Source: Bacteroidota bacterium
GTDB lineage: Bacteria > Bacteroidota > Bacteroidia > Bacteroidales > Lentimicrobiaceae
DNA: 64,000 bases
Reading direction: 5' to 3'
Assembly (NCBI GenBank): GCA_023417935.1
Contig: JAEZDY010000023.1
Coordinates: 310,001-374,000, forward strand
Shown: piece after piece, positions 52,804-60,974 of the stretch
Position numbering within the stretch: the stretch's first letter is position 1
Layout: every line of letters begins with the position of its first letter
The notes under the pieces: model-generated
What the model saw: the letters and a program-made list of their open reading frames with translations, nothing else
What the model was told of the DNA's origin: nothing
Databases searched by the model: none
Position numbers and translations under genes: made by a program

Positions 52804-53914
52804 TTAATTTATATATTTTTCCCGGTAAACTTTTTATAATTCCTTCAAATTCAAGACTTAACAAAACTGCAGCAACCTTTGTTGGAGTAAAAAGTGATTC
52901 TAAGCACAACTTATCTATGCTGCAATCACCTGATTGCTTTAAAATATTGACGATAGTTTCCTGATCAGGTTCAAGTTGGAGAAATAATTTCTGCTGAGCA
53001 GGTTTTGGTTTGGTTGATTCCCTGTCCCAACCCATAATATACATAATGTCCTCGGCCTTTTGAACTAAAGCAGCCCTATTCGTCTTCACCAGGTTATTGC
53101 ATCCTTCAGAGTAACTATCACTAACACGGCCTGGAACTGCAAATACATCCCTGTTATATGAATTCGCAATATCAGCAGTTATGAGTGCTCCTCCTTTTGA
53201 CCCTGCTTCTACAACAATAGTTGCATCAGAAAGACCGGCAATAATTCGATTACGCATTGGGAAGTTTTCTCTGTCAGGTTCTGTCCTGCTCATAAATTCA
53301 GTAACCAGGCCCCCGTTTTGCAGCATTTTTTTTGCAAGTTGTGTATTAGTGCGAGGATATATACGATCAAGACCGTGAGCAAGCACACCAACTGTTGGCA
53401 AAGAAACATCAAGGGCAAATTTATGTGCTGAAGTATCAATGCCATAGGCTAATCCACTTACTATCAAAACCCCAAGATCAGCCAAACCTTTGATGATTGT
53501 GTGGCACATCTCGGTTCCGTAATCGGTAGCTTTACGGGTTCCCACGACGCTTACTATGTACTTTGAATCAAGGTCAGCAGTTCCCAGGGAATATATTAAT
53601 ACCGGACAATCAGCGCATTGCTTAAGACGGAAGGGGTAATTATCATCAGTAAAAAAATAAGTAGTCACTTTATTCCTTTCAATAAACTCAATCTCTTTTT
53701 CGGCTCTTTCAAGTTGTTCCTTATAATTAGCAAGTGAACCAATAATGAAATCTCCGACACCGTGAATTTTTGAAAGTGATGATTTTTTTTCCCTGAAAAG
53801 TGCTTCTGCACTTCCGGAATGAGCTAATAATTTCCTTGCATTTACCGCCCCCACACCCGGTATAAGCGTTAAGGCAATCTGATATTGTAGCTGATCAGTC
53901 GTTGTAGCTGGCAT
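52790..53914 (-). CDS. dprA: DNA processing protein DprA
   Basis: A 374-residue protein with an N-terminal helix-hairpin-helix-like region (ALTLIPGVGAVNARKLL, about 14-30), a Rossmann-like core (VSVVGTRKATDYG, VSGLAYGIDTSAH, VVEAGSKGGALITADIA) and a C-terminal winged-helix part (about 310-374). DprA loads RecA on incoming single-stranded DNA during natural transformation, and Bacteroidota keep it widely even where competence is unproven. It is the first gene of the dprA-rsgA-dtd run; TAAATTCG (53919-53926), one base off the consensus, lies a few bases upstream. Confidence 0.95.
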   Translation of the reverse strand: MPATTTDQLQYQIALTLIPGVGAVNARKLLAHSGSAEALFREKKSSLSKIHGVGDFIIGSLANYKEQLERAEKEIEFIERNKVTTYFFTDDNYPFRLKQCADCPVLIYSLGTADLDSKYIVSVVGTRKATDYGTEMCHTIIKGLADLGVLIVSGLAYGIDTSAHKFALDVSLPTVGVLAHGLDRIYPRTNTQLAKKMLQNGGLVTEFMSRTEPDRENFPMRNRIIAGLSDATIVVEAGSKGGALITADIANSYNRDVFAVPGRVSDSYSEGCNNLVKTNRAALVQKAEDIMYIMGWDRESTKPKPAQQKLFLQLEPDQETIVNILKQSGDCSIDKLCLESLFTPTKVAAVLLSLEFEGIIKSLPGKIYKLNGRI

Positions 53915-53977
53915 GAAGCGAATTTAGAAAAATTTCAATTATGAAATAAACAACATCAATGATTGTTCATGCTTTTA

Positions 53978-53985
53978 TACTTTTG
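53978..53985 (+). promoter_or_regulatory. -7 promoter element for the MurG-like glycosyltransferase
   Basis: TACTTTTG, 26 bases before ATG 54012, divergent from dprA. Confidence 0.55.
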
Positions 53986-54011
53986 TACCATCTTAAGGAT
54001 AATAATTACTC

Positions 54012-55121
54012 ATGAATAAGACACGCGTTTTGGTTTGCCCCCTCGATTGGGGCTTAGGTCATGCCACCCGATGCATTCCAATAATACGTGAACTAATTCA
54101 ACTTGATGCAGAGGTCATTGTTGCAGGAGACGGTGATGCTATTAATCTTTTAAAAGGTCAATTCCCACAGCTTGCCTTCATTTACTTTAAAGGCTATAGA
54201 ATTAAGCTTTTTAAGCATTTGCCGGCAGGTGCTTCCCTCCTTTTCCAAATACCTGCAATACTATACCGAATCACGCAGGAGAATAGACAGTTGCAAAAAT
54301 TAGTAACCAATCATCAAATTAGTATTGTTATATCTGACAACAGGTATGGGCTGTGGAATAGCAAAGTTCGTTCAGTATTCATCACACATCAGCCTAATAT
54401 CATACCTCCTTTCTTGCCTGCATTCATTGGTCCATTACTTCGAAGTATAACAAGGTACTTTATCCGGAAATATGATGAATGCTGGATTCCTGATTATGAA
54501 GGAGAGAATAATTTATCAGGAAAGCTCTCGCATGGCTTCATGCTACCCTCAAATGTTCGGTTCATTGGTCCCTTAAGCAGGTTTGACACGGAAATAAAGT
54601 CATACGCATTAAGTAAAAATGAGATGATAAATAGCAATTTTGATCTTGTAGCTCTTGTTTCAGGACCTGAACCACAGAGAAGCAATTTCGAAAGATTATT
54701 GAAATCACAACTGGTTAAGTCTCCATTGAAAAGCCTGTTGCTCAGAGGTAAATTAGCTGATGACAATTTAATTGAGAAGAATGATAACCTCACAGTTATT
54801 GATCACCTGAGTGCTGACGATCTGTTCATCATTCTTAATGACAGGCCAATTGTTATTTGCAGAGGTGGATACAGCACCTTGATGGATATTTCAATTACCG
54901 GGAATAAAGCAATTTGTATTCCTACTCCCGGACAAACTGAGCAGGAATATCTTGCTGTTAAAGGACATATTGAACATACTGTGGTTTATGCTTCTCAAAA
55001 AGACTTTGAACTTGTCAACTGTTTATCAGTAATAAATAACACTACCGGACTTAGAATTGACAACGATAAGTTGGAATACAGACTACATGTCAAGAGAATA
55101 ATGCAATTGTTTACCGAATAG
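54012..55121 (+). CDS. MurG-like (GT28/DUF1205-type) glycosyltransferase
   Basis: A 369-residue cytoplasmic protein with a GT-B fold. It opens VLVCPLDWGLGHATRCIPIIREL (about 6-28), the glycine/His-rich opening of MurG-type enzymes; the C-terminal half has RPIVICRGGYSTLMDISI (about 279-296) and PTPGQTEQEYLAVKGHIE (about 309-326), matching the nucleotide-sugar site. The family often decorates lipids or small surface molecules in Bacteroidota, but the substrate is unknown. It is followed by lgt, 52 bases downstream, which has its own promoter. Confidence 0.8.
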   Translation: MNKTRVLVCPLDWGLGHATRCIPIIRELIQLDAEVIVAGDGDAINLLKGQFPQLAFIYFKGYRIKLFKHLPAGASLLFQIPAILYRITQENRQLQKLVTNHQISIVISDNRYGLWNSKVRSVFITHQPNIIPPFLPAFIGPLLRSITRYFIRKYDECWIPDYEGENNLSGKLSHGFMLPSNVRFIGPLSRFDTEIKSYALSKNEMINSNFDLVALVSGPEPQRSNFERLLKSQLVKSPLKSLLLRGKLADDNLIEKNDNLTVIDHLSADDLFIILNDRPIVICRGGYSTLMDISITGNKAICIPTPGQTEQEYLAVKGHIEHTVVYASQKDFELVNCLSVINNTTGLRIDNDKLEYRLHVKRIMQLFTE

Positions 55122-55146
55122 TGCTTCGAAAGAGCCTGTTATTACA

Positions 55147-55154
55147 TACCTTTG
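55147..55154 (+). promoter_or_regulatory. -7 promoter element for lgt
   Basis: TACCTTTG, 19 bases before ATG 55174. A TTCG (55125-55128) 18 bases upstream could be a degenerate -33 element. Confidence 0.55.
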
Positions 55155-55173
55155 TATGTAAAATAAACACAAT

Positions 55174-55980
55174 ATGATCTTAAGTCAGATAACCTGGGAT
55201 GTTAGTCCTATAATTTTCGATCTTGGTCCACTTCAGGTAAGGTGGTACGGATTATTTTTCGCTCTTGCTTTCATAATCTGCTATATTGTGCTTGAACGTT
55301 TTGTCTTCAAGCGTGAAGGTATAAAGGTTGAACTTCTCGACAAGCTAGCTACCTATGTAATCATAGGCACAGTCGTGGGAGCACGCCTGGGTCATATTTT
55401 GTTTTATGAACCGGGCTATTATCTGTCCAACCCATTAAAAATACTTGCTATATGGCAAGGTGGGCTTGCAAGCCATGGTGCTGCTATCGGTATATTATTG
55501 GCAATATATTTTTTTGTTAGGAAAACAGGTAAGTCGTATTGGTGGGTAATCGACAGGGTTGTCATTGTTGTAGCAGTTGCCGGTTTCTTTATTCGAATGG
55601 GAAATTTAATGAATAGTGAAATATATGGCCATGTAACTTCCCTTCCCTGGGGATTTATATTTGTAAGAGATGGCCAAACTGAACCTCGTCACCCAACCCA
55701 AATTTATGAGGGGCTGTCGTACCTTATTTTATTCTTTGCACTACTCAGTTACTATACTAAAAATTACTTAACGATGCGACCCGGCACAATCTTTGGAATT
55801 TTCCTAATCGTACTTTTCGGTGTACGTTTCCTTATTGAATTTCTGAAGGAACCTCAGGTTGACTTTGAAACTAATATGGTACTTAACATGGGGCAATGGC
55901 TTTCTATTCCATTTATAATCTATGGTATATATCTTCTTTGGCGAAATACACGAATGATAGAAACCAAGATTAAGAAGTGA
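55174..55980 (+). CDS. lgt: Prolipoprotein diacylglyceryl transferase
   Basis: A 268-residue inner-membrane enzyme with seven helices, which transfers diacylglycerol from phosphatidylglycerol to the lipobox cysteine of exported lipoproteins. It shows IRMGNLMNSEIYG (about 145-157), the Lgt signature with the essential Arg and Asn, and PRHPTQIYEGLSYL (about 170-183). The organism has such lipoproteins here, at 10005-10277 and 38898-39311. Followed by a strong hairpin. Confidence 0.95.
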   Translation: MILSQITWDVSPIIFDLGPLQVRWYGLFFALAFIICYIVLERFVFKREGIKVELLDKLATYVIIGTVVGARLGHILFYEPGYYLSNPLKILAIWQGGLASHGAAIGILLAIYFFVRKTGKSYWWVIDRVVIVVAVAGFFIRMGNLMNSEIYGHVTSLPWGFIFVRDGQTEPRHPTQIYEGLSYLILFFALLSYYTKNYLTMRPGTIFGIFLIVLFGVRFLIEFLKEPQVDFETNMVLNMGQWLSIPFIIYGIYLLWRNTRMIETKIKK

Positions 55981-55982
55981 TG

Positions 55983-56019
55983 AAAAGAAAAGCTGTCATA
56001 TCCTGACAGCTTTTCTTTT
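55983..56019. terminator. Bidirectional terminator between lgt and the DUF2723 gene
   Basis: A 16-bp perfect stem, AAAAGAAAAGCTGTCA / TGACAGCTTTTCTTTT, with a 5-base loop. The arms are A- and T-rich at the outer ends, so it forms a terminator with a T-tail for both convergent genes. Confidence 0.85.
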
Positions 56020-56041
56020 TGCACAGACAATTTAAATCAGA

Positions 56042-59000
56042 TTAATCAAAGAGTCCCTTCAACTCTTCCGGTAGCATGTAATTACCTTCTACCTCCTTAA
56101 TAAGTGATTGTTGATTGTTTTGTTTCGCAATGTTCATCAAGCGAGCTAAACCCATCATTGCCTCTTCTGAATCCTCTTTATAGAATGAAGCAAACTTAGG
56201 ATCCACCTGATTATAAAATGCAAGTCTGTCACCAAAAATCTTTGACATTGTTCTGAAGAAATCATTAGCTTTTTCTGTAGCTCCAGCATTGTAATATACT
56301 TCAAGCAAAGGAACCATGTAGATATCAAAGCTGATTTTGTCATTCGGGAATTCATAAATCAACTTGTCAGCAACTGCAATTGCTTCAGTGTTCTTTCCTT
56401 TACTAACCAATGCTTGTGCAAGTCGCATATAGTTTAGTTTGACCATATTGTTATTTCTTGCACTTTCAGGGTCTACAACAACACCCGGCTTATTCAGGTT
56501 ACCCCATTTTGCCTTATTCATTAAGATGTCATAGCTAGCAACTTCATCAACACCTCCTAATCCCCTATAATAATCAGATGCCAGAACAGGTATAAATTTA
56601 TATACAACTCCTGTTTGATGGCAATACTTGTCGAGATCAAAGGTATTGCTTACACTTGAAGGGCTTGCGAAGTATAAAGGCCGCTCCCAGTCATTATTCG
56701 CAAGAAAGTCAAGCAGCATCAGATCGTTTTTGATGAAATAGTTTGATTTGATATCCCAATCAACATATTCAACCACACTGTCGGTCATATAAGGTGGCAC
56801 AATACCACTTGCAATAGCTTTTTCCTTGTTTACCGGCAACCGCATCTTACGGGTCGGAATATAATTCATCTCTTCACCTGGGCCTACAGGAATCTTACTG
56901 CGTGGGTCGTTACTTGCAACAAAATTGATAATATCCTTTATATCTATTCTTGCTTTTAATTGATCATATACCGGCACTACTTCATTCACACCCTTATTAT
57001 ATTGTTCAGGTGTGAGCTGAAATTTCAGTGGCTCAGAATTATATATTTTCCGTGCAAGCTGATGCACATACCAGTCGCCCGAGGCAAGCATGTAGTTTAC
57101 CACTCTGATATCGGTCCTTATACCTTCTACTTCTTGTGCGTACCAAAGTGGGAAAGTATCATTATCACCGTGAGTGATTAGAATCGCATTTGGCTCACAT
57201 GAATTAAGATATGTTACTGCAAAATCCCTCGCAGCATATTTACCTGAGCGGTCATGATCGTCGTAGTTTTCAGCAAGCATAATAGCTGGTACAGAAAGAG
57301 AAAGAACCACAGAAAGAGGCATAGCTATATTTGCAGATAACCTCTTACGGAAACTTTCATACAGGGCAAACACTCCAATTCCAATCCAAATTGCGAAGGC
57401 ATAGAATGAACCCGCGTAGGCATAATCACGTTCACGTGGTTGGAAAGGTGTTTGATTCAAGTATAATACAATAGCCAACCCTGTCATGAAAAACAACAAT
57501 GCTACCACAACTCCGTCTTTATAATTTTTATTGAAATGAGCCAACATGCCTATTACTCCTAATATTAATGGCAGCAGGAAGTAGGCATTCCTGGCAGAAC
57601 TTTGCATGCTTGCCGGCAAATCTGTTTGCTTTCCTAGTCTCATTTCGTCTAATGGAGTTATGCCACTTATCCAATTCCCATTCTGTATGCCTCCATGACC
57701 CTGCACGTCATTTTGCCTCCCAGCAAAATTCCACATGAAATATCGGAAATACATGTGTCCGATTTGATATCTGAACAAGAACCTGAGATTCTCAGTAAAT
57801 GTAGGTTTATAGATTGTTTCCTGGTCTCCTTCGCTATTTGTAATGTTTATTGGCCTTCCTTCAATCTTTCCCCAACTCTTGTATGCTCTGACATGATTAT
57901 TTTGTGAACTATACATACGTGGAAAAATTGTGGTAAACCTTTTATCGTAATTGGCTATAGCATCCGTCCGTTTATCGGTAATAACATACTTTCCTTTACT
58001 ATTATCCCGAATGTATATAGGTGATCCATCTGATCCCGGATTCTGGGGATCTCTTGGCGAATTATAATATTGACCACTAAATATAGGCCATGTTCCATAC
58101 TGCTCCCTGTTTAGATACGAAAGTAAGCTGATTGCATCATCAGGGTTATTCTCATTTATGGGGGTATTTGCATTAGCCCTTATCACAAGCATGAGAAATG
58201 AAGAATATCCTATTAATATGAAGGTCAAAGCCAGTAATGTGGTATTAACCAGGAATTTCCTACGTTTTTGTGACCAAATGATACCATATGTTAACCCACT
58301 AATAATAAGCAAGAAGTATAGAATAGTACCAGAATTGAATGGAAGGCCTATGGTATTTACAAAGAACAACTCAAACTTCGCTGCTAAGCTCACAACTCCG
58401 GGTATTATAAGGTACATTATCACCACCAATAGGAATACTGATAGAATGGCTGTGAATGCAATACCTTTGCGGGAAATCGAAGGATGGTTCTTGAAATACC
58501 ATACAAAAGCTATTGCAGGTATAGCAAGTAAATTTAGGAGGTGAACACCTATTGACAGACCCACAAGATAGGCTATCAGTATTATCCACCTGATAGAATG
58601 TGTTTCAGCCTGTTGCTCTTCCCATTTCAGGATTGCCCAGAATACAACAGCAGTAAAAAACGATGACATCGCATATACCTCACCCTCAACTGCTGAAAAC
58701 CAAAATGAATCACTGAAAGTGTATGCTAGTGCACCAATAAATCCACTAGCTATAATTATGAACACATCTTTCTGATTCAATCCATTAGAACCTGCAACCA
58801 TTTTTCTCACAAGGTGGGTGATTGTCCAGAAGAGGAACATTATCGTAAGTGCACTTACTATAGCCGACATGAAATTAATCATGTATGCAACATTCTCAAC
58901 ATTGCCAAATGCAAATAATGAGAAGAAACGACCCATCATCTGGTAAAATGGAGCTCCCGGAGGATGACCGACCTGCAATTTATAAGCTGTTGATATGTAC

Positions 59001-59113
59001 TCACCTGCATCCCACCAACTAGCTGTTGGTTCAAGAGTAAGTGTGTAAACAACGGCTGCAATTAAGAAACTAACAATACCACCGATGTTGTTGAAACGTT
59101 TGAATTTTTCCAT
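56042..59113 (-). CDS. DUF2723 membrane protein, probable protein O-glycosyltransferase
   Basis: A 1023-residue membrane protein with about 12-13 helices in the first 580 residues and a large soluble C-terminal part with TPR-like helices (LALARVNLKLAQALVSKGK region onward, about 890-1000). SWWDAGEYISTAYKLQVGHPPGAPFYQ (about 33-59) carries the acidic and His-Pro residues of DUF2723. The eukaryotic relative TMEM260 is a protein O-mannosyltransferase, and Bacteroidota use protein O-glycosylation, so a glycosyl-transfer role is reasonable but unproven here. The YAYAGSFYAFAIWIGIG segment is typical. The gene is monocistronic. Confidence 0.85.
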   Translation of the reverse strand: MEKFKRFNNIGGIVSFLIAAVVYTLTLEPTASWWDAGEYISTAYKLQVGHPPGAPFYQMMGRFFSLFAFGNVENVAYMINFMSAIVSALTIMFLFWTITHLVRKMVAGSNGLNQKDVFIIIASGFIGALAYTFSDSFWFSAVEGEVYAMSSFFTAVVFWAILKWEEQQAETHSIRWIILIAYLVGLSIGVHLLNLLAIPAIAFVWYFKNHPSISRKGIAFTAILSVFLLVVIMYLIIPGVVSLAAKFELFFVNTIGLPFNSGTILYFLLIISGLTYGIIWSQKRRKFLVNTTLLALTFILIGYSSFLMLVIRANANTPINENNPDDAISLLSYLNREQYGTWPIFSGQYYNSPRDPQNPGSDGSPIYIRDNSKGKYVITDKRTDAIANYDKRFTTIFPRMYSSQNNHVRAYKSWGKIEGRPINITNSEGDQETIYKPTFTENLRFLFRYQIGHMYFRYFMWNFAGRQNDVQGHGGIQNGNWISGITPLDEMRLGKQTDLPASMQSSARNAYFLLPLILGVIGMLAHFNKNYKDGVVVALLFFMTGLAIVLYLNQTPFQPRERDYAYAGSFYAFAIWIGIGVFALYESFRKRLSANIAMPLSVVLSLSVPAIMLAENYDDHDRSGKYAARDFAVTYLNSCEPNAILITHGDNDTFPLWYAQEVEGIRTDIRVVNYMLASGDWYVHQLARKIYNSEPLKFQLTPEQYNKGVNEVVPVYDQLKARIDIKDIINFVASNDPRSKIPVGPGEEMNYIPTRKMRLPVNKEKAIASGIVPPYMTDSVVEYVDWDIKSNYFIKNDLMLLDFLANNDWERPLYFASPSSVSNTFDLDKYCHQTGVVYKFIPVLASDYYRGLGGVDEVASYDILMNKAKWGNLNKPGVVVDPESARNNNMVKLNYMRLAQALVSKGKNTEAIAVADKLIYEFPNDKISFDIYMVPLLEVYYNAGATEKANDFFRTMSKIFGDRLAFYNQVDPKFASFYKEDSEEAMMGLARLMNIAKQNNQQSLIKEVEGNYMLPEELKGLFD

Positions 59114-59379
59114 CTAATTATTATTTACTCGATTTTTGCTTGATCAAAACTCCAATGTATTGTCATTCAACTCATTGTATAAATACATCGGAACCATTCA
59201 TGGGAAGCGAAGTTAATTCTTTTTTCTAATAGTTTCTACGCTTCTATCGTGATTAAAGTAATTTGAAGTATTGTTCAACATATGTAATTGAGGTGTAAGT
59301 AAACAATACTGGTAGAGGAATGTTATTTATACCAATTCTAAATAAACAAATAATATTCTTGAATTAAGGAGGACAAACA

Positions 59380-59994
59380 ATGAAATTTGAATTCTCAGAA
59401 TTACCTTACGCATATGACGCTCTTGAGCCTCATATTGATAAACAAACAATGGAAATTCACCATACAAAGCATCACAAAGCATACTACGACAAGTTTACAG
59501 CTGCGTTGAGTGATTCAGAATATGCTGATAAATCTATTGAAGAGATTTTTGCTAATATAAGTAAAGCACCTGCTGTGATCAGGAATAATGGCGGCGGATA
59601 TTACAATCACAATCTTTTCTGGCAGTGCATGTCACCAAATGGAGGAGGTAATCCCACCGGAAAATTAGCTGAAGCTATAAACCAGAAATTTGGATCATTT
59701 GATGAGTTCAAAACAAAATTTAACGACGCAGCAGCAAACCGCTTTGGTAGCGGATGGGCATGGTTGTGTGTAAAGAGCGATAAGAGTTTATCAGTCTGCT
59801 CAAGTGCTAACCAGGATAATCCTCTTATGGACGTTGCTGACTGTATGGGTACCCCGGTAATGGGACTTGATGTTTGGGAACATGCATACTATCTTAAATA
59901 CCAGAATCGCCGTCCTGATTATATAGGAGCTTTTTGGAATGTTGTTGATTGGAAAAGTATAGGTGAGCGTTATGAGAGACTCATTTCTCAATAA
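59380..59994 (+). CDS. sod: Superoxide dismutase, Mn- or cambialistic type, cytosolic
   Basis: A 204-residue enzyme. The metal ligands are His27 (EIHHTKHH), His77 (GGGYYNHNLFW), Asp164 and His168 (DVWEHAYYL). Gln145 (ANQDNPLM) and the glycine at position 73 are Mn-type; some Bacteroidota enzymes work with either metal. A textbook ribosome site AAGGAGG precedes the ATG. It converts superoxide to peroxide and oxygen in the cytoplasm. It is followed 60 bases later by an exported paralogue, presumably a tandem duplicate. Confidence 0.93.
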   Translation: MKFEFSELPYAYDALEPHIDKQTMEIHHTKHHKAYYDKFTAALSDSEYADKSIEEIFANISKAPAVIRNNGGGYYNHNLFWQCMSPNGGGNPTGKLAEAINQKFGSFDEFKTKFNDAAANRFGSGWAWLCVKSDKSLSVCSSANQDNPLMDVADCMGTPVMGLDVWEHAYYLKYQNRRPDYIGAFWNVVDWKSIGERYERLISQ

Positions 59995-60053
59995 TAATCT
60001 ATAAACAATCTATACAAAATCGGGTTTAAATCATTAAATCAACAAGTAAGAAA

Positions 60054-60890
60054 ATGAATCTAAAATTGATGTTATCAGCGTATCTTTTGTTGGCTGCAAT
60101 TACAACTTTTAGCCAAACCGAGACTAAAGAAAAGAAACAAAGGGTTAAACCTACACAGTCACAATCAACGCGCGCTTCTGATAAAGTAGATCAGAGGGAC
60201 AGGCCACATCCTGTTAAACCTGCAAAGTTTATTTCGGAATGGATGACCCCATCCTCTGATCTAAAATTCAATGATTTACCGTATGCGTATAATGCACTTG
60301 AGCCGGTTATTGACAGCAAAACAGTTGAGATACATTACGATAAGCACCACAGGGGTTATTATAATAACTTCATGGCTGCTATCAAAGGTACTGAGCTGGA
60401 AAAAATGCCAATTTCCAGGATATTTGCTAATATTTCATCGCATAGTAGCGCAGTAAGGAATAATGCTGGCGGATTTTTTAATCACGTATTATACTGGCAG
60501 AATATGTCGCCCGATGGTGGTGGAGAACCTTCAGGAGAATTGGCAAACGCTATCAAATCTACATTCGGTGATTTCAACACTTTTAGTGAGAAATTTAGTG
60601 AAGCTGGCAAGAGTCGATTCGGTTCAGGATGGGCATGGCTTGCTATCGATCTGAATACAGGAGAGTTATTTGTCACTTCAACTGCAAACCAGGACAATCC
60701 ACTCATGAACACGGCTGAGCGCAGAGGTATTCCGATACTTGCTTTAGACGTGTGGGAACATGCCTATTACCTTAATTACCAGAATAAAAGAGCTGATTAT
60801 ATCACTGCCTTTTGGAAAAAGGTAAACTGGCCCGATGTTGAGGCAAAGTACAACGGGTACAAAAATATGCGTGAGGAAATGAAAAAATGA
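60054..60890 (+). CDS. Exported superoxide dismutase with a signal peptide and charged linker
   Basis: A 278-residue paralogue of the preceding SOD. It begins with a signal peptide (MNLKLMLSAYLLLAAITTFS-Q, no lipobox cysteine), then a 45-residue basic, Gln/Lys/Thr-rich linker, then a complete SOD domain. Ligands are His94, His144, Asp232 and His236, with Gln213 (ANQDNPLM) and DVWEHAYYL unchanged. It should be periplasmic or secreted, protecting the envelope from superoxide. No separate promoter is seen, so the two SODs are probably co-transcribed. Identity with the first SOD is high over the domain, consistent with tandem duplication plus acquisition of a signal. Confidence 0.92.
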   Translation: MNLKLMLSAYLLLAAITTFSQTETKEKKQRVKPTQSQSTRASDKVDQRDRPHPVKPAKFISEWMTPSSDLKFNDLPYAYNALEPVIDSKTVEIHYDKHHRGYYNNFMAAIKGTELEKMPISRIFANISSHSSAVRNNAGGFFNHVLYWQNMSPDGGGEPSGELANAIKSTFGDFNTFSEKFSEAGKSRFGSGWAWLAIDLNTGELFVTSTANQDNPLMNTAERRGIPILALDVWEHAYYLNYQNKRADYITAFWKKVNWPDVEAKYNGYKNMREEMKK

Positions 60891-60920
60891 AATGCCACAA
60901 CCAATTATATTGTTAACTAA

Positions 60921-60946
60921 AAAAGGACGTTGAAAAACGTCCTTTT
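60921..60946. terminator. Bidirectional terminator between the SODs and infB
   Basis: AAAAGGACGT-TGAAAA-ACGTCCTTTT: a 10-bp stem with a 6-base loop, T-rich on one side and A-rich on the other, so it can terminate both the SOD transcript and infB. Confidence 0.85.
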
Positions 60947-60974
60947 TTTATTTATCTATTATAAAATCCAGGAT

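Noticed and set aside
59114..59379. Promoter for the SOD pair
   Set aside because: No TAnnTTTG element is visible in the gap; the strong ribosome site shows a gene start but not the promoter.
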